Shown here: piece after piece, positions 26,313-34,924 of the stretch
Layout of the letters: each line of letters opens with the position of its first letter
Position numbering within the stretch: the first letter of the stretch is position 1
Assembly (NCBI GenBank): GCA_964429655.1
Contig: CAYSCZ010000008.1
Location: forward strand, 10,807-74,806
Length of the DNA stretch: 64,000 bases
Direction: 5' to 3'
Source: CAYSCZ01 sp964429655
GTDB taxonomy: Bacteria; Bacteroidota; Bacteroidia; Cytophagales; Cyclobacteriaceae
Notes under the pieces: model-generated
Databases searched by the model: none
Told to the model about the DNA's origin: nothing
What the model saw: only the letters and a program-made list of their open reading frames with translations
Program-made: the position numbers and the translations under genes

Positions 26313-27071
26313 ATGTTTAATTTTTTGTCAAAAATACTGACATGGACAATAATGCCTGTCAGTCAGTTATTCATCCTGCTGTTGCTATCTCTAATGCTAA
26401 AAAAAAGAAAAGCTAAGTTATGTGGAGTAGCCGCATTGATACTTTTAATTTTTTATACAAATCCATATATCATCAATACTTTATATGGTGTCTGGGAAAT
26501 ACCCCAGGTAAAGTATAAATCCTTGGATAGATATGATGTAGGAATAGTCTTAACCGGGATTACTGACCCTAAGAAGCTTCCTGCCGATAGAGTTCATTTT
26601 CCCGATTCACCTGATAGGTTATTGAGAGCTGTTGACCTTTATAAAATGGGATTGATAGAAAAATTACTTATTACGGGAGGCACCGGATCAATTATCAATC
26701 CTTTTGCTAAAGAAGGAATCTTGTTAAAAAAAGTGGCAATTCAATATGGGGTAGATGCGACAGATATCATCCTGGAATCAGAATCCCGAAATACCTATGA
26801 AAATGCCAAATTCACAGCACAAATATTAAAGCAGGACAAAAGTATTAACTCATATCTACTCATTACCTCAGCATTTCACATGAGAAGATCGCTATTATGT
26901 TTTGAATCACAGGGAATACATCCTTCACCATTCAGTGTGGACGCTCAATATACAACAAATATCCATTGGTTTTATGCGATCAGGCCAGGCACTCATGCTC
27001 TACAGATGTGGGATATTATACTGAAAGAAATGCTAGGTATCGTTGCCTACAGAATTGTTGGTTATATTTAA
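26313..27071 (+). CDS. YdcF/ElyC family (DUF218) membrane protein
   Basis: DUF218 proteins of the ElyC/SanA type act in envelope and peptidoglycan homeostasis. Two N-terminal membrane helices (TWTIMPVSQLFILLLLSLML and LCGVAALILLIFYTN) are followed by the periplasmic DUF218 domain: DVGIVLTGITD, LLITGGTGS, ESESRNTYENAKFTAQIL and LLITSAFHMRRSLLCFES, which are the family landmarks. At 252 residues it is full length. It starts three bases after the ABC transporter stop and is therefore part of the same operon. Confidence 0.88.
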   Translation: MFNFLSKILTWTIMPVSQLFILLLLSLMLKKRKAKLCGVAALILLIFYTNPYIINTLYGVWEIPQVKYKSLDRYDVGIVLTGITDPKKLPADRVHFPDSPDRLLRAVDLYKMGLIEKLLITGGTGSIINPFAKEGILLKKVAIQYGVDATDIILESESRNTYENAKFTAQILKQDKSINSYLLITSAFHMRRSLLCFESQGIHPSPFSVDAQYTTNIHWFYAIRPGTHALQMWDIILKEMLGIVAYRIVGYI

Positions 27072-27076
27072 TTCAA

Positions 27077-27229
27077 CTATTCGGCAGAATCCTTTTTAAA
27101 ATCTTCCTTGATCTTATCAACATCAACATTTTTTATAACAGGCCGCGAAGAAAGATGCTTTATCTTTTTGATCCGGATTTTCGCAACGGATTTGTTTTTT
27201 TTTCCTTTTCTTTCCAGTCTGGTTTTCAT
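27077..27229 (-). CDS. Small basic protein, 50 aa
   Basis: A short minus-strand gene from ATG 27229 to TAG 27077. The product starts MKTRLERKGKKNKSVAKIRI and ends in an acidic tail KIKEDFKKDSAE. It is strongly basic in its first half, like a ribosome- or nucleic-acid-associated peptide, with an ordered switch to acidic residues. It is convergent with ydcF (five bases apart) and divergent from hisS. A near-match to the -7 element (TACCTTCG) lies upstream. Family unknown to me. Length, composition and neat fit between neighbours favour a real gene. Confidence 0.6.
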   Translation of the reverse strand: MKTRLERKGKKNKSVAKIRIKKIKHLSSRPVIKNVDVDKIKEDFKKDSAE

Positions 27230-27273
27230 TATAATTTTTTAGAAGTGCGAAGGTAAAAAATAATTTTTAATTC

Positions 27274-27302
27274 TTTTTGATAAGGTTTTACTTTATCAAA
27301 AA
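27274..27302. repeat. Inverted repeat directly upstream of hisS
   Basis: Perfect 10-base arms TTTTTGATAA and TTATCAAAAA around a nine-base centre, ending 10 bases before the hisS start codon. It may be an operator or a leader hairpin. There is no T-box-like feature. Confidence 0.45.
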
Positions 27303-27312
27303 ATAGAAATAC

Positions 27313-28674
27313 ATGAACAAACCTTCCCTTCCAAGAGGCACCAGGGATTTTGGCCCCCTCGAAATGAAGAAGCGTAATTATATCTTATCTAAAATTAAGA
27401 CTGTATTTGAAAACCATGGCTTTCAAAATATTGAAACTCCCAGTCTTGAAAATTTATCAGTATTGCTTGGAAAATACGGCGATGAAGGCGATAAGCTTAT
27501 TTTTAAAATACTTAACTCCGGGGATTTCCTCTCCAAAACCAATGCTGAAGATTATAAAAACGGGTCTATGGCTATGAGTGAAAAAATAGCTGAAAAAGGC
27601 CTACGCTACGATCTCACGGTTCCATTTGCCCGGTTTGTAACCATGAAGAAAAATGAGATTATTTTCCCCTTTAAAAGATATCAAATTCAGCCTGTATGGA
27701 GAGCGGATCGTCCCCAAAAAGGAAGATACAGGGAGTTTTATCAGTGTGATGTGGATATCATTGGTTCCGATAGTTTGCTGAATGAAATCGAAGTGATATC
27801 GATAATCACTGAGGTTTATGATGCTTTAGGCCTAAAAGAATACACCATCTGCATAAACCATCGAAAAATTTTGAAAGGGATCAGTGAGGTTGTTGGCCAA
27901 CCTGACCAAGAAGGTTCACTTGCCATAGCCCTGGATAAATTGGATAAAATTGGGCCAGAAAAAGTTATAGAAGAACTACAAAACAAAAACTTTAATAAGA
28001 AATCGACCGATGATATTTATGAATTGATTTCTAAGGATTGGAATAATGAAGAGATTTTTCAAGCTATGTATCAATACCTTCAAACTAGTGAAACAGGGCT
28101 TAACGGATTAAAACAATTGGAATATATTTATAATATATGTAAAGAAATGGGTTATGAAAAAATAAGGATAGATATTGCACTGGCCCGGGGTTTAAGTTAT
28201 TATACCGGATCTATACTGGAGGTTAAGCCCACCAATGTAGAGATGGGCACCATAACAGCTGGTGGTCGTTACGATGATCTAACTGGTGTCTTTGGATTAA
28301 AAGATATGTCAGGTTTAGGCATTTCATTTGGATTGGACAGGATTTATGATGTGCTAAATGAATTGAATCTTTTTCCTTCCGAAACTGAAGTAACCTCACA
28401 AATTTTAATAACCAACATTGAAGAGTCAGCCATTGCGTATGCATTGAACCTATTGAAACTACTCAGGGATAATGGGATTGTTTCTGAAATGTATCCAGAG
28501 TTTTCCAAACTGAAAAAACAACTAAACTATGCGAACAGGAGGAAAATTCCCCATGTTGGGATCATTGGTGATGATGAGTTTAAAAATAAAACTGTAACCA
28601 TCAAAAATATGGTTAACGGAGAACAATCAAAAGTTGCTTTAGAATCGGTTGTGGCTTATGTTAATAAATCCTGA
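27313..28674 (+). CDS. hisS: Histidyl-tRNA synthetase
   Basis: A class II synthetase that charges tRNA-His. It begins with the usual PSLPRGTRDFGP, and has YDLTVPFARFV with the motif 2 region (FKRYQIQPVWRADRPQKGRYREFYQCD), ARGLSYYTGSILEV near residue 291 (the histidine-specific motif), and motif 3 GLGISFGLDRIYD. The C-terminal anticodon-binding domain runs from about residue 360 (SQILITNIEESAIAYAL). At 453 residues it is normal. It appears monocistronic, with an inverted repeat just before the start. Confidence 0.97.
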   Translation: MNKPSLPRGTRDFGPLEMKKRNYILSKIKTVFENHGFQNIETPSLENLSVLLGKYGDEGDKLIFKILNSGDFLSKTNAEDYKNGSMAMSEKIAEKGLRYDLTVPFARFVTMKKNEIIFPFKRYQIQPVWRADRPQKGRYREFYQCDVDIIGSDSLLNEIEVISIITEVYDALGLKEYTICINHRKILKGISEVVGQPDQEGSLAIALDKLDKIGPEKVIEELQNKNFNKKSTDDIYELISKDWNNEEIFQAMYQYLQTSETGLNGLKQLEYIYNICKEMGYEKIRIDIALARGLSYYTGSILEVKPTNVEMGTITAGGRYDDLTGVFGLKDMSGLGISFGLDRIYDVLNELNLFPSETEVTSQILITNIEESAIAYALNLLKLLRDNGIVSEMYPEFSKLKKQLNYANRRKIPHVGIIGDDEFKNKTVTIKNMVNGEQSKVALESVVAYVNKS

Positions 28675-28695
28675 ATCTATTCGTTGAGTAACTGT

Positions 28696-30354
28696 ATGTC
28701 GTGTGTGGGATCAAGATTTATAATATTTTGCCTTTCAACCTTACTATCAATAAGTGCTCTTTCACAGGACAGCCAACTTGGAAGATTTTCGGTTGAATTC
28801 ACCAAAGGATGTGATCCTTTCACTGTCCAGATTATTGAACGTGAAAATCTTGGTGATAGCATTGTTAAACAATACAGATTTGAAGAAGGACTTCCCTTCT
28901 CTAATGATAAGTCCCACGTTTATCAAGACACCATCGGAATATTTAAAATTATCCAACTAACTGAATCACTTGAAATCCGATCCGATACCCTCACTATCGA
29001 AGTATTAGAAAACGTTTCTCCTGATTTTGAGCTATTTGTATGCAACAATAATCAGGTTCAAATAGAAATCACAGATGAATCCTATGATTCCTACACGGTA
29101 TTTACCAGGTTGGATACTATGACATTGTCGCAACCTAACCTGGTAGAAACGTTAATCTTTGAATCCCCAAGCCAGGAAATTGTGAGCGTACAGGGGAGAT
29201 TCTCTGATCCACTAATTAGTAATAACTGCAAAAGATTATCTCAATCAATTAATGTTGTAGAGAATTTCTTAAGACCATCAGTTTCCTCAATAGATGTTAT
29301 CGACAATTGTCTCGATAATGTGAATATGGAAGTTAATTTCAGCAGACAAAGAAATACCATTAGCTTTCTCGAGCAATCTATCGGGCAGAATAATTTCGAA
29401 AGAATAGCCGAAATATCTGATAAAAGCTCGGTGCGCATAAATAATATCAGTACTGAAGAGGGCATTATTTGCTATCAGATCAAGACCATTGACCAGTGCA
29501 CACAAACTGAACAGATTTCAGATACTACCTGCCTTGAATTTGGTGATAGGTCATTTAAAATTGAAAATATCACCGCTACGATCGAATCTGATTCAATCAT
29601 TCTATCCTGGGAGGAATTGTCAAACGCTGATCTTTTTGATTATTTAATAGAAAGATCAATTGATGATCAACCATTCGAGATCGTAGCCACGGTACCGGAT
29701 GATCAATTCAAAGATTTTTTGATATCACCGGAAAACCAATACCGTTACCGGATTACGCCACTTGATACTTGTAAAAATGAAGGAACCTCATCCGTTGGTT
29801 CTCCTATGATCTTAAGAAGTGAAAGAATAAGCGGGAACCTCCATAATCTTCAATGGAATGATCATATGGGATGGGGAAACTTCACCAATAGTTTTTGGCT
29901 CCAAAAGTTATCTCATGATGGAAGTGTGTTTGATTCCGAAAAAGTACTTTCAGGTAAATCAATTAATGTCGAAGTCAAAGATTCTATTTCGAATATGAGA
30001 ATAATGGCTTTATCAAATGACAGAGGGCAGTTAATGGCATTTTCAAATATAATTAGACTCGAAAGGATTACTAATTTGTTTCTACCAGAGGCTTTTACAC
30101 CTAACAATGACGGCCTCAATGATGTTTACAAGATCATTGGTACAAAAGAAATAAATCAAAAAGTAGATTTTAAAATCTTCTCTCGTTGGGGGGAGTTACT
30201 TTTCTATTCTAACAATATATTGGATGGATGGGATGGTAATTTTAACGGTGAACCGGCCCCGGACGGAACCTATGTGTATCAATTGCGTTTCCCAGATTCT
30301 AAAAATAATTGGGTGGTTAAAACCGCTTCTTTTGTATTATTGCGCAATAAATAG
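28696..30354 (+). CDS. Secreted protein with T9SS type B (gliding-motility CHU-C) C-terminal sorting domain
   Basis: This is a cargo of the type IX secretion system. ATG 28696 gives a signal peptide (CVGSRFIIFCLSTLLSISAL, cleaved near SALSQ); an upstream in-frame TTG exists but is less likely. The middle consists of beta-sandwich repeats with paired cysteines, some of fibronectin III look (IILSWEELSNADLFDYLIER). The C-terminal 90 residues are the gliding-motility/type B sorting domain: LPEAFTPNNDGLNDVYKIIG, IFSRWGELLFYS, DGWDGNFNGEPAPDGTYVYQ. The protein should be displayed on the surface or released. PorX, encoded elsewhere in this window, regulates the same system. Confidence 0.88.
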   Translation: MSCVGSRFIIFCLSTLLSISALSQDSQLGRFSVEFTKGCDPFTVQIIERENLGDSIVKQYRFEEGLPFSNDKSHVYQDTIGIFKIIQLTESLEIRSDTLTIEVLENVSPDFELFVCNNNQVQIEITDESYDSYTVFTRLDTMTLSQPNLVETLIFESPSQEIVSVQGRFSDPLISNNCKRLSQSINVVENFLRPSVSSIDVIDNCLDNVNMEVNFSRQRNTISFLEQSIGQNNFERIAEISDKSSVRINNISTEEGIICYQIKTIDQCTQTEQISDTTCLEFGDRSFKIENITATIESDSIILSWEELSNADLFDYLIERSIDDQPFEIVATVPDDQFKDFLISPENQYRYRITPLDTCKNEGTSSVGSPMILRSERISGNLHNLQWNDHMGWGNFTNSFWLQKLSHDGSVFDSEKVLSGKSINVEVKDSISNMRIMALSNDRGQLMAFSNIIRLERITNLFLPEAFTPNNDGLNDVYKIIGTKEINQKVDFKIFSRWGELLFYSNNILDGWDGNFNGEPAPDGTYVYQLRFPDSKNNWVVKTASFVLLRNK

Positions 30355-30363
30355 TTCTACAAT

Positions 30364-30690
30364 ATGGATATGATGAAAATGATGGGTAAGGTGAAAGAGA
30401 TGCAGGATAAGATTAAAGAAGCTCAGGAAAAACTACAAGACATCGACGTAAGCGGGGAAGCTGGAGCTGGTCTAATAAAGGTGGAGGCAAACGCGAAAAA
30501 GGAATTAAAGAGGATAACGATAGATTCATCAATCATCAAGGTTGAAGACCAGGAGATGCTCCAGGATTTAATTGTGGCCGCGGTAAACAATGCGATCGAA
30601 AATGCGGAAAACGCCTCAAAAGAACACTTAAAAAATTCAACGGAAGGATTGATGCCAAATATACCCGGATTTAATTTTCCTGGTATTTGA
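30364..30690 (+). CDS. ybaB: YbaB/EbfC family nucleoid-associated protein
   Basis: A small DNA-binding dimer of the YbaB/EbfC family. It starts MDMMKMMGKVKEMQDKIKEA (long N-terminal helix) and continues with a beta sheet part SGEAGAGLIKVEANAKKELK and a C-terminal helix AVNNAIENAENASKEHLKN, matching the family order. At 108 residues it is typical. Its stop TGA shares bases with the next start (TGATG), so it is translationally coupled to the glycosyltransferase. Confidence 0.92.
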   Translation: MDMMKMMGKVKEMQDKIKEAQEKLQDIDVSGEAGAGLIKVEANAKKELKRITIDSSIIKVEDQEMLQDLIVAAVNNAIENAENASKEHLKNSTEGLMPNIPGFNFPGI

Positions 30691-31685
30691 TGGAATGTGC
30701 AGTTGTAATCCTTAACTATAACGGGATTACCTATCTAAAAGAATTTCTTCCGGTTTTAAAAGAAAACACCCTGCAATCAAGGATTGTCATTGCTGATAAC
30801 TGTTCCACTGATGGCTCTGTCAGTTTTGTTGAGCAAGAGTATGCTGATTTAAAACTAATCAAGCTAACAAAAAATTATGGTTTTGCCGGAGGATATAACC
30901 AGGCACTTATTCAGGTACAAGAAAAGTATTACATACTTCTTAATTCTGACATTGAAGTGACTTATGGATGGGATGTCCCATTATTGGATTTGTTGAAAAA
31001 TAATTTGGAGATAGCAGCTTGCCAACCGAAAATCAGATCATACCACAAAAGGGAATATTTTGAATATGCGGGGGCTGCTGGTGGGTTTATTGACTTATTG
31101 GGTTACCCTTTTTGCAGGGGTAGGATTTTCGATGTTATCGAAAAAGATTATGGACAATACAATGATACCAGGGAGATTTTCTGGGCTACTGGTGCTTGCT
31201 TAGCCATTAAAAGTGAAGTTTATCGCGATCTTAATGGATTTGATGCTTCCTTTTTTGCACATATGGAAGAAATAGACCTTTGCTGGAGGATATTAAATAA
31301 AGGTTTTAAAATCTATTACACACCAAAAAGTACTGTATACCATGTAGGAGGTGCAACACTAAGCAAACAAAGTCCCACCAAAACCTATCTGAATTTCCGA
31401 AATAATTTGGCTTTGCTCTATAAAAACAATAATTTTTATGTTTTCATTCTTATTATTTCCTTCAGAATATTTCTTGATTTACTGGGCGGATTAAATTTTG
31501 GTTTTAAAAGTGGAATGGGACATTTTATCTCTGTCATCAGGGCTTATTTTGATTTCAACAGAATGCTTGGCAAACTTGACAGAAACCTATACAATAAAAA
31601 ATCAGGAACGATAATATATAGACACTTCATTCTATGGAAATATTATGCCGAAAGAAAAAAAGTGTTCAGCAAATTAAAGTCTTAG
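30690..31685 (+). CDS. Glycosyltransferase family 2 (rhamnosyltransferase-like)
   Basis: An inverting GT-A sugar transferase. It begins VVILNYNGITYLKEFLPVL, has the nucleotide-sugar segment DNCSTDGSVSFV and the metal-binding region LLNSDIEV, and then FWATGACLAIKSEVYRDLNG and the acceptor-side FFAHMEEIDLCWRI, all standard for GT2 rhamnosyltransferase-type enzymes. ATG 30690 is chosen because it overlaps the ybaB stop; a TTG one codon earlier is also possible. The C-terminal part has a hydrophobic stretch. The sugar and acceptor cannot be told. Confidence 0.9.
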   Translation: MECAVVILNYNGITYLKEFLPVLKENTLQSRIVIADNCSTDGSVSFVEQEYADLKLIKLTKNYGFAGGYNQALIQVQEKYYILLNSDIEVTYGWDVPLLDLLKNNLEIAACQPKIRSYHKREYFEYAGAAGGFIDLLGYPFCRGRIFDVIEKDYGQYNDTREIFWATGACLAIKSEVYRDLNGFDASFFAHMEEIDLCWRILNKGFKIYYTPKSTVYHVGGATLSKQSPTKTYLNFRNNLALLYKNNNFYVFILIISFRIFLDLLGGLNFGFKSGMGHFISVIRAYFDFNRMLGKLDRNLYNKKSGTIIYRHFILWKYYAERKKVFSKLKS

Positions 31686-31891
31686 TAATACCATATTGGA
31701 TTATTCCTTCTTCGCCACCATTTCCTAAAGCTCATAGTAAAAGCAATTACTAAATAAATGATTACCGGGGAACCAAAAGTTAGAAAAGAGGCATAAATAA
31801 AAAATAACCTAATACTCGAGGTTGGAATCTTAAAAATTTCACCTAGTCTGGTACAAACACCAAAGAATTGCTTTTCAATGAACTTTTGCAT
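31682..31891 (-). CDS. PspC domain protein, 69 aa
   Basis: The entire protein is one PspC domain: a short amphipathic start (FFGVCTRLGEIFKIPTSSIR) followed by two close membrane helices (LFFIYASFLTFGSPVIIYLV) and a basic tail RKWWRRRN. PspC domains of the phage-shock type sense envelope stress or cap toxins in other bacteria; here no partner gene is adjacent. The 3' end overlaps that of the glycosyltransferase by four bases, on opposite strands. Confidence 0.85.
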   Translation of the reverse strand: MQKFIEKQFFGVCTRLGEIFKIPTSSIRLFFIYASFLTFGSPVIIYLVIAFTMSFRKWWRRRNNPIWYY

Positions 31892-32030
31892 GAGTATCCA
31901 TTTAAGTTAATAACACAAATATAATGCTAAACTTAATATTTTGTTAATTAAGCACTTAGTAGATAATCAATTTTTAAGTAATATTGTAACAACCTTTAAT
32001 TAAATTACTAAAACCTAATATTTTAAGCAA

Positions 32031-33824
32031 ATGAATCAAATTATGAGACACTTTATTATCATCATAATATTAACAATTTCCGCGATATTTTCAAGCTGTA
32101 GTTTAAATAAAATGGCAAAACTCGCCAAAGATCAACAACTGGAAGTTGTGCCAAATCCTCTTGAGGCCCACGGTGGTGAAGTTTCTTTTGAAATTTCCGC
32201 AGTATTGCCCCCTAAAATGCTTCCTAAAGGTAAAGTTTATTTAATAAATACATTTTACCAGTATGGCCAACAAGAAATTGAACTGGATCCAATTCAGTTT
32301 AAAGCTGAAGATTTTCCTAATAGTAGTTCTTCAACCTCAAGAAAAAGCCAAAACTTTACTTTTGCTTATCAAGAAGGCATGGAAGAGCCTGGTAAATTGA
32401 TGATTGAAGGTGTGGCTACAGATCCCAGGAATGGAAAAAATAAGAGAACCCCCAGGCTTCAGGTGGCTACAGGTATTTTAACAACCTCCAGACTTGTTCA
32501 AGATGTTTACACAGTAGCTTATGCTGATCACGGATACAACGACAAAGAAGAATTAATTCCAACCAGGATCAATTTTTATTTTGACAGGGATAGATCAAAC
32601 CTTAAATATTCTGAAAGACAGAGTGATAGAGGTGAACAATTCAAGGCTTTCATTGCTGAAAAAAATGTAACCCGAACCGTCACCATTACTGGTACTCACT
32701 CTCCCGAAGGTCCTGAATTAAGAAACGAAAACCTATCTCAGAACAGGGCGGAAACTATTGAAGAATACTATCGTCGACAAATGGATAAATATGACTATAA
32801 AGGTATGGCCGATTCAATTGAATTCATACTCAAGCCAGTAGTAAAAGACTGGACAGAATTCAAACAAAAATTATCGGAGTATGCTGGGATCACTGAAGAT
32901 CAAAAAAGCGAAATCCTTAGCATTGTTAATGGTGCTGGTACATTTATGGACAAAGAAAGTGCTTTACAAAAGTTGGATTCTTATAGTAGTCTTTTCAGAG
33001 ATGTCTATCCAGATCTTAGAGCAGCAAAAACCGAGATTTTAACAGTCAAACCAAAGAAATCAAACGCACAGATAGCCGTGCTGTCACAAAAAATCATCAA
33101 TGGTGAAGCGCCATCCGATACATTATCAGCTGAGGAACTTCTCTTTTCTGCAACTTTAACACCATCAATGGATGAAAAAGAAAATATATACAAAGCCGCA
33201 ACAAAAATCGGTGATGGCTCATATGTTGCTCATAACAATTTAGGGGCTCTGTACCTTGAAAAAGCGATGAGCGCTTCTGGTAATGAAAAAAACAGGTTGA
33301 TTGAAGATGCGGTAACACAATTTGAAATAGCAATTAAAAAAGCAAAAAATGCTGAAGTATATGCTAACCTGGCCTCCGCATACGCTATGCAAGGGGATTA
33401 TGAGCAGGCTTATTCCAATGCTGAATCTGCCTTAGATAATAACCCTTCCAATGATGTGATAACCGGTGCTAATGGCATCAAAGGTTCGATAGAAATAAGA
33501 AGAGGTGAATATGACAAAGCTGTTTCTTCACTATCAAGTGCAAAACAAGATAATGTTAATGTTCTATTTGATAAAGGGTTAGTACAACTACTTAAGAAAG
33601 AATATACTACTGCTAGTAGTTCATTTGAAGCTGCAATTGATCAACAAAGTGATTATGCCCTTGCCCATTACGGATTGGCAGTGGTGGCTGCAAGACAAAA
33701 AAACAGTGATAAGATAGTAGATAACCTTAAAAATGCAGTTAATGCTGAAGCTTCCTTAAGGGAACGAGCACTGACAGACTTAGAATTCGCTGAATTTTCA
33801 AATAGTGTGAAACAAGCTTTATAA
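32031..33824 (+). CDS. Lipoprotein with OmpA-like and TPR regions
   Basis: A 597-residue lipoprotein with lipobox AIFSSC (Cys23). A beta-rich N-terminal domain (VPNPLEAHGGEVSFEISAVL, TRINFYFDRDRSNLKYSERQ) leads into an OmpA-C-type segment (TRTVTITGTHSPEGP, ENLSQNRAETIEEYYRRQ), which would bind peptidoglycan. The C-terminal third is a series of TPR units (AHNNLGALYLEKAM, AEVYANLASAYAMQGDYEQA, ALAHYGLAVVAARQ). It lies downstream of an AT-rich 140-base region and is followed by a strong terminator, hence monocistronic. A role in anchoring an envelope complex is likely; the partner is unknown. Confidence 0.8.
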   Translation: MNQIMRHFIIIIILTISAIFSSCSLNKMAKLAKDQQLEVVPNPLEAHGGEVSFEISAVLPPKMLPKGKVYLINTFYQYGQQEIELDPIQFKAEDFPNSSSSTSRKSQNFTFAYQEGMEEPGKLMIEGVATDPRNGKNKRTPRLQVATGILTTSRLVQDVYTVAYADHGYNDKEELIPTRINFYFDRDRSNLKYSERQSDRGEQFKAFIAEKNVTRTVTITGTHSPEGPELRNENLSQNRAETIEEYYRRQMDKYDYKGMADSIEFILKPVVKDWTEFKQKLSEYAGITEDQKSEILSIVNGAGTFMDKESALQKLDSYSSLFRDVYPDLRAAKTEILTVKPKKSNAQIAVLSQKIINGEAPSDTLSAEELLFSATLTPSMDEKENIYKAATKIGDGSYVAHNNLGALYLEKAMSASGNEKNRLIEDAVTQFEIAIKKAKNAEVYANLASAYAMQGDYEQAYSNAESALDNNPSNDVITGANGIKGSIEIRRGEYDKAVSSLSSAKQDNVNVLFDKGLVQLLKKEYTTASSSFEAAIDQQSDYALAHYGLAVVAARQKNSDKIVDNLKNAVNAEASLRERALTDLEFAEFSNSVKQAL

Positions 33825-33844
33825 TAGTTAGACAAATTAATTAC

Positions 33845-33874
33845 AAAAAAAGCTCCTAAATAGGAGCTTTTTTT
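33845..33874. terminator. Rho-independent terminator, symmetrical
   Basis: AGCTCCTA and TAGGAGCT arms around a two-base loop, with seven A before and seven T after, so it can work in both directions. It lies 21 bases after the OmpA/TPR lipoprotein stop and closes that transcript. Confidence 0.93.
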
Positions 33875-33942
33875 ATGACATTTTAGCCGTTATTTTGATA
33901 GATCAACTACCATAATATCTTAAATTAGCCAAAACTTCAATC

Positions 33943-34923
33943 ATGAGAGAGATACAATTTAGAGAAGCTCTAAGAGAGGCATTGACAGAAGAATTAAAAA
34001 GGGATGAAAAAGTGTATTTAATGGGTGAAGAAATTGCCGAGTATAATGGTGCATATAAGGTCACTCAGGATTTGCTGGATGAATTTGGACCTAAAAGAAT
34101 AATTGACACACCAATATCTGAACTTGGATTCGCTGGCGTAGGTGTTGGGTCGGCTATGAACGGACTTAGGCCTGTAATTGAATTCATGACCTTTAATTTC
34201 TCCCTAGTCGCTATTGACCAAATAATAAATGGGGCTGCAAAAATGATGTCTATGTCAGGTGGGCAATTTAATGTACCCATTGTATTTCGAGGACCAACGG
34301 GTAACGCCGGTCAATTAAGTTCCCAGCACTCACAAAACTTTGAAAATTGGTACGCCAATACTCCCGGTTTGAAGGTAGTGGTACCGTCTAATCCTAAAGA
34401 TGCAAAAGGATTGCTTAAAAGTGCAATAAGGGACGATGACCCCGTGATTTTTATGGAATCAGAATTAATGTATGGTGATAAAGGTGAAGTTCCGGAAGAA
34501 GAGTTTTTAATCCCTTTGGGTGAAGCTGAGGTTGTGAAAGAAGGAACTGATGTAACTATTGTATCTTTTGGAAAAATAATCAAAGTCGCTCTGGAAGCCA
34601 TTAATTATGTCGAGAAAGAAGGAGTATCAGTTGAACTAATTGATTTAAAATCAGTGAGGCCTATTGATTATAAAACGGTGATAGAGTCGGTGAAAAAGAC
34701 AAATAGAATAGTAATTGTTGAAGAAGCGTGGCCACTGGCTTCCATTTCATCAGAATTGAGTCATCATGTGCAAAGAAACGCTTTCGACTATCTTGATGCG
34801 CCAGTCATAAGGGTAGCCAGTCGTGATTTACCACTACCCTACGCACCAACTTTGATTTCTGAAATACTTCCATCGGTAGAAAGGACGATAGAAGCAATAA
34901 ACCAGGTTACCTATAGAAACTAA
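33943..34923 (+). CDS. pdhB: Pyruvate dehydrogenase E1 component, beta subunit
   Basis: The beta subunit of the heterotetrameric E1 of pyruvate dehydrogenase, a thiamine-diphosphate enzyme. It begins REIQFREALREALTEELK, with MGEEIAEYNGAYKVTQDL, RIIDTPISELGFAGVGVG (thiamine site contributes the Glu), GPTGNAGQLSSQHSQNFE and the C-terminal IVIVEEAWPLASISSE. The length of 326 is usual. The alpha subunit gene is not adjacent. A branched-chain E1 beta is the main alternative, but the VYLMGEEIAEYNGAYKVTQ sequence favours pyruvate. It converges with ffh, one base apart. Confidence 0.9.
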   Translation: MREIQFREALREALTEELKRDEKVYLMGEEIAEYNGAYKVTQDLLDEFGPKRIIDTPISELGFAGVGVGSAMNGLRPVIEFMTFNFSLVAIDQIINGAAKMMSMSGGQFNVPIVFRGPTGNAGQLSSQHSQNFENWYANTPGLKVVVPSNPKDAKGLLKSAIRDDDPVIFMESELMYGDKGEVPEEEFLIPLGEAEVVKEGTDVTIVSFGKIIKVALEAINYVEKEGVSVELIDLKSVRPIDYKTVIESVKKTNRIVIVEEAWPLASISSELSHHVQRNAFDYLDAPVIRVASRDLPLPYAPTLISEILPSVERTIEAINQVTYRN

Positions 34924-34924
34924 T

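Noticed and set aside
26966..27256. 96-codon plus-strand frame across the end of ydcF
   Set aside because: It overlaps the real ydcF end in another frame and reads antisense across the better-supported 50-residue minus-strand gene.
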